Source of the DNA: Coniella vitis
Taxonomy: Eukaryota; Ascomycota; Sordariomycetes; Diaporthales; Schizoparmaceae
Length of the DNA: 64,000 nucleotides
NCBI GenBank assembly: GCA_011317545.1
Contig: WUJK01000008.1
Coordinates: 1,736,001 to 1,800,000, forward strand
Reading direction: 5' to 3'
The translations under genes and the position numbers were made by a program. This document shows, piece after piece, positions 1-11,467 of this stretch; position 1 is the stretch's first letter; each line of letters begins with the position of its first letter. The notes beneath the pieces are model-generated. The model did not search any database. It saw only the letters and a list, made by a program, of their open reading frames with translations, and had not been told where the DNA came from.

Positions 1-147
1 CAAGGCTGCTCCACTTCGGCCCGGGGGAGCGGACTCCGCTGCCCGCTTTACTATGCACAGCTGCTTTGCTAGCTTCGGATTGGTGCAAGTGCGACGGTCG
101 AGGGGGGGGGGTGAAAAGGAGGGTGGGAATGAAGGAAGAAAAAGAAG

Positions 148-190
<43 letters not shown>

Positions 191-1660
191 GCAACAACAA
201 CAGCAACAGCAGCGACCAAGCCTTCAGGAGTCTGCTTCTCAATCCACTCTTGGATATAAATGGATCAGCATCGCGTATGCAATTGCTGGAAATTGTGGCT
301 GCAATGAGGTCCATACTGGAATACAGCAATGGAGGGACAATCGATAGAAGAGAACAAGCGAGTGCGAAGCCGCTAAGTTAGTAGACAGAAAAAAGACGAG
401 CAACGAAGCGAGGGGCAGCCGTTGCCGTGGCAGAAACGGTGGCAGCAGTAGTGGCAGCAGCAGCTCATTTTGCAAACCAGGCATCCCAGCCCATGATCGT
501 CGCATCTGTGTACATAGTATTTAGTATGTGACGCTGTTATGGCAACTGCCCAGATCTGAGATGCAACCATGTACTAATTCTGCCTGGCCTGCAAGTGGGG
601 GTGGAGTACTTGTACTTGCCAAGCGTGGCTTCCTCTCATACATAATAGTAGTATATTATGTAGAAGAAGTCACTATCCGTGCAATTAAGCACACCCAGTA
701 CCTAGTTGCTTACTACCTACATAGGCTTGTACTATGTACTATAGTACTTGATGTATGGTCCAGTGCTTTTACATTGTATGCCAACACGTGGACTCATGCG
801 TCCGCAAGTCTTATGCTGGTGCTCTTGGTGTTATAGACAGTAGCCCACTGCTTTTTCTATACTCAACTATCTGCGACGTCCCAGGCAGCTCAGGCTGTGT
901 ATGACGACTTTTGTAGGGGGAAGTGAACGTAAGTACCTGGTAGCGAGCATTTCCAGCACCTCGGCAGTACAGCCGGACCCTGACACCAGCAGTAGCAGGG
1001 GGAATCTAACGCAGGGACTGCTCAAACCGCATTGCGGCTCTGGCAAAGCAAGCTTTCGCTTGACAGTGCGAACAGCTTCTGTGACAGGGCCCGCACGCCG
1101 GAAAGACAAGGCAGTTTTGTGGAGGTTCGGGCACCGTGCCACTGATTGTTTCCGCTTGCCGCTTACTAATCATCGCTGGCCAGTCCCATAGTATACGATG
1201 TATAGTACGTACAGAAGCACGGAACGCTACGTCTGTAAAATTCCAAGGTCGTAGTTTTCACCGGCTCCTTTTTTGTTCTGTTCCTCTCTTTTTCCTCCCC
1301 GCAACATCATATGCACATGGTGGTTCTTTGCCGCCGAACCCACAACCTGCAGCAGCTTACAATCCTGTGACGGCGTCGACGACACTTCCTCAGCCATCAA
1401 GGCAGTCCTCAACCAGCGGGGCCCTTGGCTGAGCGTATTTGGAGGCTGGCGCCATCGCCATCGCCATCAGCTCTACATAGTGAGCATTGACGACCCCCGA
1501 CAAACCGTGGGTCTGTCTACCTAGTGGTGGGTGGCATATCAAGTCGACCCCGACCCGCATCCCCATCTTTCGGCCGAGGATGCCATAGCTCAACGACCCT
1601 AGCTCCAGCACGCCCGTCCGAACCCCGACGACCTGATTCACCTCTTTGTCACAAAACACA
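1..1660. other. left flank, no gene supported
   Basis: No reading frame here has convincing coding character. The longest frames are antisense to CRD1 exon 1 or are products of the trinucleotide repeat near the left edge. Two copies of the 9-mer TACATAGTA (either orientation) lie at 511-519 and 730-738, in AT-rich DNA full of GTAC/TAC words. The last few hundred bases should include the CRD1 promoter and 5' leader. A gene truncated by the left edge cannot be excluded. Confidence 0.5.
148..213 (+). repeat. (AAC)n trinucleotide microsatellite
   Basis: Fourteen consecutive AAC units from about 148 to 189 are followed by interrupted AAC/AGC units to about 213. Depending on frame this would encode polyglutamine, polythreonine or polyasparagine, and the antisense would give polyleucine, so open frames across it are not evidence of a gene. 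Its length is likely polymorphic between isolates. Confidence 0.85.
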
Positions 1661-3168
1661 ATGCCGTCGGTCCTGACCGTCACATGTCGCCGCACAGCGC
1701 GTCCTGCGGCGGGGCTCTCGCTCGTCTCGTTGGTACCGCTGGCCAGAACTCTGCCCAGCTGGGCCAAAGCATGGCCCTCGCCCTCGCGACCGCCAGGCAG
1801 GGCAGCATCATACGGGCCTAGCCTGTTATCGCGCGCTTCACCGACCAAGCCACAGCGTAGGCCCTTCTTTTCCCTCACCTTGCCTCGCCAAAAAGCAGAC
1901 GACAAGCAAGGCGAGAGCCAGGACAGGAGCCAGGACCAGGGCCAAGGCCAAGAGTAAGACCGCCCGCCATCCAATTCTCGGCTTGCATCCTCTTTTTGCT
2001 CGTTTTCTTCCCTCGGTCCCTTGCGATCTACCAAGCCTACGGATGCTTTCCGTGCCTTAGGCCATACAGAGCCAAAAGGGCCGCCTGTTCCCATTCGTCT
2101 CCTGGTGGCTTTCCGCTCCCTAGTCTGTTTTTACGACTAGTAGTCGATCCTTGCCGCTGGTTCATGACTGGGACACTTGGACACACCCTCCTCACCTTCA
2201 CCTCCTCCACCAACACCACCACCATCCCGATTGCCCCACTCACACCTGCGCTGCCTCACCTCTGTCGTCTTATGCACGTCTGCGTGGCCAAATTGCTAAC
2301 CTGCTTCTTAGCCTACCGTCAAGAGTGCCTAGTACAACCCGTCGGCTGTCTAAGGCCCTAAAAAATGCACTGCCTGTCTCGGCCCATGAGAACATCTACA
2401 CAATACCCAATATCCTGACCGCTTCCCGCATCATTGCGTCTCCCTTCATTGGCTACTGCATCCTCCACGATCACCATGCCTGGGCTCTGGGCCTTTTCGC
2501 CTATGCCGGCATTACGGATCTCCTCGACGGCTGGATAGCGCGGAGATGGAATCTCGGAACTGTGGTTGGCTCCGTCATTGACCCCATGGCCGACAAGAGC
2601 CTTATGATGGTTCTAACTGTAGCCTTGGCCCTGAAAGGAACCCTTCCCGGTAAGTAGCTGGTACCCATGCTCCAGCTGTCTCTTTACACAGGCTAATTGA
2701 GTACTTTTGTCCACCTTCCTCGAGCAGTCTGGCTGGCTGTCATTATCATCGGCCGTGATGTCGCCCTAGGCATCGCCGCCATCTACTACAGGTGGATCTC
2801 GCTCCCTCCGCCCAAGACCTTCATGAGGTACTGGGATTTCTCTCTGCCGTCCGCCGAGGTGCATCCAACCACCATTAGCAAATATAACACGTTTTTGCAA
2901 CTGGCTCTCATGGGCACAACTACTCTAGCTCCAGTGCTCCCTGTCGTCGGTGGCACTCCTTTGACTCTGATGCAGTGAGTGGGGTTTCCGTTGCCTTCAT
3001 GACGGGCTATTGACACGTGTGCCAACGACTAATCACAAGTTCTTCAAAAGATATACGGTGGCGGTGACAACGATATGGAGCGGTGCAAGCTACATCTACA
3101 GCAAGGACGCCGTCAAGATCCTAACACAACAGGAGCCTCAGTCTACATCCCAAGACAAACTTGAATGA
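1661..3168 (+). CDS. CRD1: cardiolipin synthase, mitochondrial
   Basis: Joins phosphatidylglycerol and CDP-diacylglycerol into cardiolipin in the mitochondrial inner membrane. Exons 1661-1953, 2312-2649, 2728-2974 and 3051-3168 give 331 residues. The first ~95 residues are rich in Arg, Ser and Pro, as in a mitochondrial presequence. The CDP-alcohol phosphotransferase signature D-x2-DG-x2-AR-x8-G-x3-D-x3-D is complete at about residues 167-192. Conserved membrane stretches follow across introns 2 and 3. Intron 1 is placed to end at 2311 because CTAAC lies just before that acceptor; an in-frame acceptor at 2140 is also possible. The start is the first ATG of the open frame. Family assignment is firm; exon 2's left border is less so. 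Confidence 0.92.
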
Positions 3169-4248
3169 AACACGGCTACGGTGCTGTCGCCATTACCTAC
3201 ACATCCTGCTTGCTCTACTTGCTCTACTGCTGCCGTTTGTCGGCGCCTGTTTGCCCACTAATGCTGCAAGTCTACTCCAAGTGGCGAGCGTCCTGCGCTG
3301 TGGATTTGTATGATGTAAACATGACACAGGCCACAGCAATGGTGTAAGCCTTCCAACATCAGGAGCAAACGGAGAGGAGAAGAAGGTGGGCTAGCCTGCC
3401 GGCGAGTAGCCTGAAGATAGTGCGACTAGTCTTTCGCGTTCAGCCCTAATCAAGCAACCAAAGCGACTCTTTGAGGCTGTGGAAAGTGAGTAGTCGGACT
3501 AGGCCAACTATTACGTTTTTCGACGAGATCAACTTCCCAAGGGCGGTACATAAAATCAGAGGCGAGGCATGCTCCATGCAAAGCGGTGAACAAGGGACTG
3601 CCGCCTCTCGGACTTCTTGCAAATCATCCAGACCTGGCGACGGCACGCAACAAAGACAACAAAGATAGGACTACTGCATCAAAATAACAGCTGGCTCAGA
3701 TACTCCTCTGTGACCGAGTCATCTGCTCGTTTGCTGTTTGATCCTCGCTAGCCTCATGTATGAACCCCGCTTCTTCAGACTTCCCGACTGAGGGCCTGGC
3801 CTGGCCCAAGGGGGATCATAGTCAATACTTGCCTGCATATGGCGATGAACTGCAAAGTGGCACAACCTCGTGGTTGTGTCAAGAAAATTATCTCCTGCAT
3901 GTTGTGTGCTTGGCCCAGGTCCTTATGCAATACGCTCGACGACATGCGGCTGGCTCACAAGGCCAACCTTCTTGCCTGCTCTCTTTGCCTCAGAGCATAA
4001 TCCCAAATCCCCCATCTGGTAGTATGGGATGGCGTTCCCTGACGAACATGGGAGTCCGTCCTTGAAAAATTAGCCTTGGCGAGCTTGTCTCGCAACCCAC
4101 GTGGGGAAATGATCAAGTTTCCACACCTCGAAAACTGTAAAGAAATGGGACTGTTGAGGTTCATGTGGGCTTTGTCGCTATGTACACTACTTCGCTCTCC
4201 TAGATAATAATAATAAGCTTTGTCAAGCATTCCATCCCTTGGTTCCAT
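3169..4248. other. intergenic between CRD1 and MTO1
   Basis: This lies between the 3' ends of two convergent genes. Only short frames without recognisable motifs occur, and no tRNA-like cloverleaf was seen. It should hold the 3' untranslated regions of both genes; nothing else stands out. Confidence 0.6.
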
Positions 4249-6482
4249 TTACAGCTCGGCAATCCGCGCCTTGGCGTCCAAGATCTCTTGGTCCTCATCA
4301 GCAGTTCCAAGAGGCTCAGCGTCCTGCACAGCACGGGTAAGCGCTGCTACGTCTTTGTCAGAAGATGACAACGGCGGTACTCCTGCTCCTGCTCCCCATC
4401 CCCTCCTGACGTGCGCTAGCAGCCGGAGACACCCCGCGGGCGTGATGCCCTCGAGACGCCTGGCCTGGCCTAGACTCTCGGGCCGAGTAGCCTGCAAGAC
4501 ATTTCGCTCCGCAATGCTCAATCCCAGAATACCACTGTAGTCGAGGTCCGTCGGAAGGCGTAGCAAATCGTCGCGCTCAAACTTTTCCGAGGCGCGCAGC
4601 TGGCTGACGACGTAGGGCGCATAGACGGCCTCAATCTCAACACGGGTGCGAATCCGTTTGGGGAAGCTCGCCATGGCTGCTGCTGCGGTTTCAGAGAAGA
4701 CGCCTGAGCTGGCGAGCGCGTCAATGTTGACGTTGGCTACGCGCAACAAGTCTGTCCCATCGCGCCGAACAGTGTCCTCTTTGACCCGGAACCCGGCGCG
4801 TGCCCAGTGCGGTGATGCAAGGCTCACGTCTTGCAGCATCTTGGTCAGATCTGCCATCGCGGCCTGCTCGTCTGTGAAAGCGCGCCAGCGCTTATCTCCA
4901 ACAACCCCCCACGCCCGGCCCTTTGCAGTGAGTCTTGAATCAGCATTGTCCGCGCGCGTCAGCAGGCGGAATTCGCTGCGGCTTGTGAACATGCGGTAGG
5001 GCTCCGAGACACCCTTTGTGATGAGGTCGTCAATCATGACGCCAATGTAGCCGTCGCTGCGCGTCAGAGTGATGGGTGCTTGACCCTGTGAGGCGCGTCC
5101 GGCATTGATGCCTGCAATCACACCTTGTCCGGCAGCTTCTTCATAGCCTGTTGTGCCGTTGATTTGCCCTGCGAGCCAGAGACCTTTGATGGCTTTTGTT
5201 TCGAGTGTGGAGCGGAGGCTGCGCGGGTCGACGTAGTCGTATTCGACGCCGTAGCCGGGCTGGGTCATGGTGACGTTCTCAAGGCCGCGGATGGTGCGCA
5301 AAAGCTGTTCTTGTGCTTCAGGCGGGATCGTCATGGATAGCCCGTTGGGATAAATTGTGTCGTTGTCGAAGCCTTCTGGCTCGAGCCAGACGATATGGCG
5401 CTCCTTGTGGCCAAAGCGTATTATTTTGGATTCAAGCGATGGGCAGTACCGCGGACCCTTGACCGTCTCGCGGATGTGTATCGTCTTGTCAAGATTGGCG
5501 CGTACGACATCGTGCGTCGCAGCGTTGGTATATGTTGCGTGGCAAAGTAGCTGGTCCTGTACGGAGACTGCTTCATCAAGGTAGCTGAATGGCATGGGCG
5601 GGTCGTCTCCCTCTTGTATCTCCAAGATGGGGAAATCAATGGTTTTCCTGTCGAGTCTCGGTGGTGTGCCGGTCTTGAGCCTACCCATCTGGAAGCCAGC
5701 TTCTCGTAATGACTTGCTCAACCCGAATGTCGCTGCTTCACCCATGCGGCCGGAGGGGAAAACATCGAGACCAATATGTATTTCGCCACCGAGAAATGTG
5801 CCGGTTGTTATTATAACGTGGTTTGTTGGTATTACCTCTCCAGACTCGAGTCTCACGCCTGTAATCTTGCTCTTTGCTCCGCTGCCTTCATCTTGCGCGT
5901 CCACGTCGCCAATTACAATATCCGAGACGCTGCCCAAGACGACGCTGAGGCCCGGGTAGTTCGTCAGTTCCTCTCGCATGTGCCTCTTGTATAATGCTCG
6001 GTCGATTTGTGCTCTAGGGCCCCAAACTGCAGGGCCTTTCTTGCGGTTGAGCACTTTGAATTGAACCCCAGCCTTATCGATAATGCGCCCTGCCAATCCA
6101 TCTAGCGCATCAATCTCGCGTAGAATGATTCCCTTTCCAATACCTCCAAAGCTTGGGTTGCAAGAGCAGACGCCGAGGTTGTCGAGTTTTGGTGTAACGA
6201 GGGCAGTGCGCGCTCCGGATCGAGCAGCAGCGGCGCAGGCTTCAGAGCCAGCATGGCCACCTCCTATCACGACGACATCGTATGGCCTAAGCATTAGAGA
6301 GACATGGGTAAGTTTCAAGAACAGGCTGTGAATGAAAGAGAGAAAATAGCATACCTCGAATCCTGGGCAACTGTAGCAAAAGTTCTGCGACGATTGATCG
6401 ATCGTGCTGTCGAGGAGTGCTTGGCCTGCCGCAGGTGGGCGGCTGGCCTGCTCAGACCTCTCGGCTGCCACGCCTTCCTCAT
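4249..6482 (-). CDS. MTO1: mitochondrial tRNA uridine carboxymethylaminomethyl modification enzyme, MnmG/GidA/MTO1 family
   Basis: FAD protein that works with MSS1/GTPBP3 to modify the wobble uridine of mitochondrial tRNAs. Exons 6355-6482 and 4249-6286 (intron 6287-6354) give 721 residues. The unspliced frame has an ATG at 6471, but the better start is 6482 in another frame. Read there, exon 1 is an Arg-rich, acid-poor presequence and splices in phase (AG|G, Arg43) onto the Rossmann motif GGGHAG at about 51-56. Also visible are the family signatures CNPSFGGIGKG and GRLKTGTPPRL and a GPRYCPS motif. The intron has a GTATGC donor and CTAATGCTTAG acceptor. The gene points the same way as VPS45 upstream. 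Confidence 0.94.
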
Positions 6483-6959
6483 ATCAGTTGAAGAAGCAGC
6501 ATGAAATGTGAATATGCGTTTCTGAGCATGAGCGTATCACCTGTCTGAGGGCGTCGAGGATGGTGGAACGTCACCTTGTTGACTCCGAAAAGAAAATGAG
6601 GCAAGGCTTATCGATAAGTCCTTAGTGCCTGGTGCGCATAACCGGGTAAATGCGGGTCCGCTGCGGGAAGGTACCCGCCCAATCCGCCCCGGAAGTCCAC
6701 CGCATCCTGCAGGCAGACATGCCCAAGAAAAGATGGGAGGGAGCGGTCAGAAGATAAGACCCGTGCAAAATCTCACGTAGCCATGGTGTCTGCGCAGCAC
6801 CGTAAACCGACCCTTTGAGATGGAGCTGAGAAACATGAAATGACATATCCATCCGGTATGGGTCGGTCGTTCATTAGCAGGCTATTGATTCTATCCATAT
6901 CTTGCTCGTTCCGTGCTCTGTAGCCGCTGATTAGTGATTCTTGAGGTGGTTTTCTCCAT
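6483..6959. other. intergenic between VPS45 and MTO1
   Basis: About 480 bp between two minus-strand genes. It should carry the VPS45 3' end and the MTO1 promoter. Short frames are present but none is supported. No obvious repeat was seen. Confidence 0.55.
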
Positions 6960-8805
6960 CTACCTTCGCCCCAACTCTTTTCGCAACCGGCCCGCCGCTG
7001 TTGTGGGTGCAGGCTCTGGCCACGCAGACACAGCATCGTCCACTTCTTCCAGAAAAGTGGCAGCGTTGTGCACGGTAGTCCCACCCAGCACCAGACGAAC
7101 TCCTGGGGTCGACGCATTGATTGTCGCAACTGTTCGTGCCTCCTCGTATGTAGCACCTCCGATAATGAAGACGATAATATCCTGCGGCTTGTCTCTTGTC
7201 GTTCCTCCACCTTCCACAAATGGATATTGCTGTTCTCGCAGCTTTCCCTTGATCAGGTCCTGGAGAGTTGTCTCCAGTAGGGGAGAGTGCTGCGTGTAAA
7301 CATTTTCTACACCCTTCAGCCCTTTGAATCGACTTCCAGCCCCTGAAAATATGCCAGCCGAGTCGAATAAGTCTGTGATGCCTCCGGCAGCCTGTGACTG
7401 TTGTAATGATGAATGGTACGCAAGCAACTTCGCCACAAGGTCCGCCTTTCTCGTTGGCACTCCACCAACCGTCGATAGAAGGTCCACGAGCATAGGCACC
7501 GAGTTGGATGGATGCTTCTCATACCGCAGCGCATATAATGCGACTAGAATTACCTTGTTGTCAACTGGTACTGTCGGCGACTGAATGAGCTTCTGTACGT
7601 TCTAAACCATACCGTCAGTATGCATGCAGCAAGGGGTCAAGGGAATTGTGTCTTGCACTCACCTTCAAGTCTGCTGCATGATTGTCATTGCAAGCAAGGC
7701 TCTGTTCCAGTTCACTAGTTTCCAACAGATTCTCGGCGCCCACTCTCCTGCTGAGCTCAGACACAAGCGTGACATGTTTGCTTACGTTACCGGACAGCTT
7801 GCGAAACTCTGGGTACTCTTCAATGAATCGCTTCATGTCGGTGATGGACTCGATGTTGGCATTGTTCTTTGTTTTCGACTGATACTGCTCCACATAGTCC
7901 TTGATATTACCACCCAGATCGCCAAAGTTCAGGTACATATTCTTTTTGAAGAACGGATCCTGGTCCTGTGAGAGAACAATCTCCTTGAGTTCTGGACGAA
8001 TTTCTGGCACCTCACTCAAATCGACTCTGCCGTTGTCTATGCCCAAAAGATGGTGCACCATGGCTTGGTACGTCCACTGGGTCAGAAGCGGAGTGATGGG
8101 ATCGTCTCTCCGGTCGAGTATTAAAAGTATTGGTGGCGTGTCCACTTTCCGAAAGTCAAAGAGCTGATCTTCCTGATTAATCTGATAGCGCACTTCGGTG
8201 GCCAACTTCTTGGCCATCAGGCTGTTTTTCTCATATCTGATGAGCGGTCGTTTCTTGAGCTCCAGAAGGACCGCAATCAAGCCCTCAGTCGTTCGCACTA
8301 GCGTATCTGTGTTCCACATGTCAGGAGTTGTACTCCATATCCGTTGCATAGGCGGATGAACGTCGAGCGAGAACAGGTCTGGGTTGATAACAATGAAATC
8401 GGCGAAGTGCTCTTGCACCAACTTGACCACCTCGTGGTCATCTGCCTCGGCCAGGCGCTCCAAAGCAGACTTTTTGACGACGTTGCTGAAATACAGGTGG
8501 TATTCTCCGTACTTGGGCTCCCTAAGCTCATCCAAAAGGAACTGGATCGAGTCTGACGATGGTCTAACGAAACATATGCATCGCAGATGGCGCATCTTCT
8601 CGCGGCTAGCGTTCTCCAGGCGGTCAATGAGGTAGACCTCATGGTTGAGAAGTGAGGACTGTGTTATTGCTGTCGAGACAATCGATACTGTTTCCTTGTC
8701 CAGCAGTAAGATCTTCATCTTAGAGGAGGGCGCACCGCCGCCCGTACCGTCACCGGCCGAGACCATCTTGGCGACGGACCCGGCCACCGCCTGAACCACA
8801 TCCAT
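6960..8805 (-). CDS. VPS45: vacuolar protein sorting protein 45, Sec1/Munc18 family
   Basis: SM protein that binds the Tlg2-class syntaxin and supports SNARE assembly in Golgi-to-endosome traffic. Exons 7663-8805 and 6960-7601 (61-bp intron 7602-7662, phase 0) give 594 residues, close to the yeast length. The N-terminus (MDVVQAVAG) and the block reading KMKILLLDKETVSIVSTAI are typical of Vps45 rather than Sly1 or Vps33. Further family blocks are CFVRPSSDSIQ, LLILDRRDDPITPLLTQWTY and, in exon 2, IIVFIIGGATYEEAR. The start is the ATG at 8805; the frame is open further upstream but only through non-ATG codons. It is divergent from MMM1. Confidence 0.96.
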
Positions 8806-9432
8806 GGCGAAGGACAGAAGACGAGGCTCCAGATATGGATTGCGCTTGTGAGAGTATTCAGGTGCTTTCACTTGTCAGGAGTGCTGGACTTGTGGTGATC
8901 AATCAAGGATCGGTAATCTGTCGAGCAACGTTACGCGTGAGCCAGCCAATTGGACAGGTGGCTGAATGCTTGCACGGCCAGACTTTGGACAGCGTGATTA
9001 GCGATACGAACTGCTGGGGTTGGCTCGTACTGCTGAAGAGATTTTCTCGGGCTCTTGGTCCCCGTACTTGTTGGACGTCACTTTGTCTTGTCAACTTGTT
9101 GGTGTTGTGAGATGATGTCGGGGATAAGACAGGCAGGTACCATGAGGCTCTCCAAGGGATGCTTGCACATGCATCCCCATCTACGACAGTCCCGGCTGGC
9201 ACCCCACATTAGCGCCCCATCCCAGCTGCTATTAACACCCCTGTAGAGCTCCGTGTCCACTAATGCACACAGTAATCCCAGCTCCCAAAAGTTGGTGGGG
9301 CTCTGACGCTGACCCTTCTCTTCGTCATCCGACTTGTCGTCAAAGTCCAGCTTCTACCATACCTAACCTTGAAACAAGCACGCGAAATGTGAGTCGCTAA
9401 GCAGCTTTGGTTCACGACACTCAACCTCCAAA
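8806..9432. promoter_or_regulatory. divergent VPS45/MMM1 promoter region
   Basis: A 627-bp stretch separates the start codons of VPS45 (minus) and MMM1 (plus), so the two promoters must share it. Pyrimidine-rich runs occur near 9310-9360, just upstream of MMM1. No TATA box or known operator could be assigned by eye. Confidence 0.55.
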
Positions 9433-10782
9433 ATGTCACAGGAGGTGTGCCCTTCCCGGCCTGAGCCTACGTACGTTCCTCGGCCCCTTCAAGAGGCAAT
9501 TATCCACCGCTAACCCACTCGCAGCTTCTCCTTCACCCAAGGCTTCATCCTCGGACAGGTCTCTGTCGTTCTCCTCATCGCCGCCTTTATAAAATTCTTC
9601 ATCTTTGGTGATGCACCCTCATCCGAGGTGACGGCTTCCATACGTGCCACTGAACGCAGATCGAGAACCCTCGCGCACAAGAAATCGCTTCTGACCCTCC
9701 GAACGACGGGCCGGCCCTCGAACCAGAGCCCGCATCAACAGGGCCCGCCTCTCAACAAGAAGAAGTCCAGCATCCTGCGCTCGAGCCCGCCAACCTTAAC
9801 CATAGGATCCATATTACACAAGACTTACTACAAGGTCGACAGCCACCAGCCTGAAAGTCTGGACTGGTTTAACGTTCTGATCGCCCAGACCATTGCCCAG
9901 TTTCGCAGCGATGCGCAACACGATGATGCCATTTTAGGCTCTCTGACAAAGGCTCTCAACAGCCCGTCCCGGCCAGATTTCTTGGATGAGATCCGGGTGA
10001 CGGAGCTGAACCTGGGCGAGGAATTTCCCATTTTCAGCAACTGCCGAATCATACCGGTGGACGAAGATGGCCTCGCTTTCCCGCCCGGCAAGCCCTTTGA
10101 TGCCAACATGGCCATGCGCGAGGGCTGCCGTTTGCAGGCTCGCATGGATGTCGATCTCAGCGACATGATCACCTTGGCACTCGAGACAAAGCTGCTGCTC
10201 AACTACCCCAAGAAGCTCTCTGCTGTGCTCCCCGTTGCGCTGTCAGTGTCTGTGGTTCGCTTCAGCGGCACGCTATCCATCTCCTTTATACCGAGTAACC
10301 CTTCCCAAAGCACGCCCACAATGATGACTTTCAGTTTCCTGGACGACTACCGCCTCGACTTTTCTTTGCGCAGTCTGTTAGGGAGCCGCTCGCGACTGCA
10401 AGATGTTCCAAAGATTGCGCAGCTCGTCGAAAGCCGCCTGCACAAGTGGTTTGATGAGAGAGCTGTCGAGCCACGCTTCCAAGAAATTGCTCTGCCTAGT
10501 CTGTGGCCACGAAAGCGCAACACACGCGGGGGTGACGATTTCATTGCCGAGGCAGAGAAGTCGCTGAGCAAGGCTAAAGGAGCCGAATTCAGCCGAGATT
10601 TAAGACAGGAAGCAAGAAATCAGGTTGCGGCACAAAATGATGCGCGAGCGGACCGAGTCGATCGAGGAGAGCGAGCCACAGATTCTCTGCGGTATCGCAG
10701 ACGACCAAGGGCAGAGGAAGCCTTTGCTGCTGCTGAGACCATGCCCGGCTCGATGCCCGGAGTCAGCCTAGAATTGAACTGA
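9433..10782 (+). CDS. MMM1: maintenance of mitochondrial morphology protein 1, ERMES subunit
   Basis: ER-anchored subunit of the ER-mitochondria encounter structure; its SMP domain binds and passes phospholipids. Exons 9433-9470 and 9525-10782 give 431 residues. The 54-bp intron has a GTACGT donor, a CTAAC branch site and a GCAG acceptor. The first exon supplies only 12 residues and two bases, so most of the N-terminus comes from exon 2: FTQGFILGQ followed by a membrane span at about 20-40. The SMP domain follows from about residue 110 to 340 (ESLDWFNVLIAQTIAQFR, DEIRVTELNLGEEFPIFSNC). The tail is Arg/Glu-rich. Identification rests on these near-invariant blocks. Confidence 0.96.
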
Positions 10783-11467
10783 TCTCTGTTTGGCAGGTCA
10801 ACTACTCCGAACCGATACTGGTTAACTACCAAACAAGTTGTAACTGACTTGGCTGTTCGTATTGTGCCACACCACTTATACTGGGCCCAGTTGCCTTGAC
10901 TATTATTCGCGAGAAATACTTTGGATTACAATCAGTTCATAGACCGACGCTATGTGCATTGATCCAGTCATGATGCTCGAATCCATGTTCACTGACACTG
11001 AGAGTATGATCATTCAAGTAGAGCCCGACAGCATGTGAACGGGACCTTGAAGAACCGTCGTTAACGAGACTCAAGAGGATGTATGTCGCACGAGATAAGA
11101 TGATTCATTGTATGTTACTGAATATATGGTTACGCGGGTCAAAGGGGTTGCTCAGCGGCTCCTCACATTCGATATACAAGATAATGACCATCTTCTGTCC
11201 CCCTTTGACGTGCCTTTACCCTGATAGGTACCCTAGATAAGGCTTAAAAGAACTGATTTGATATCAATCGTCCTGTAATTTACTTCAAAAGCTGCATCAA
11301 GACCTTGTCTTTCTATTGCTTTTTGTACGAAATCTGATCTATGCAAGCTTGTGAAGCGCATTTCTCCCACTCGGCCAGGTCATGCTCTCATCTGATCCAC
11401 CCACTTCCTTCCTGCTTGTCTGCCTTCTTGCTCTTCCCCCCTTTCTTCATCTCAAAACCATCTCATC
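10783..11467. other. intergenic between MMM1 and RCE1
   Basis: About 685 bp between convergent genes. It is AT-richer than its neighbours and should contain both 3' untranslated regions. No supported frame or repeat was seen. Confidence 0.6.

Noticed and set aside
66..347. Glutamine-rich frame at the left edge
   Set aside because: The only notable content is the AAC repeat, which leaves several frames open on both strands. No conserved sequence on either side.
1390..2094. 234-codon minus-strand frame
   Set aside because: It is antisense to CRD1 exon 1 and intron 1, and its composition mirrors the Arg/Pro-rich presequence. No motif.
4249..6471. MTO1 start at 6471 in the unspliced frame
   Set aside because: It requires translating an intron with good GT-AG signals and gives a leader unlike a presequence. 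The spliced start at 6482 fits both.
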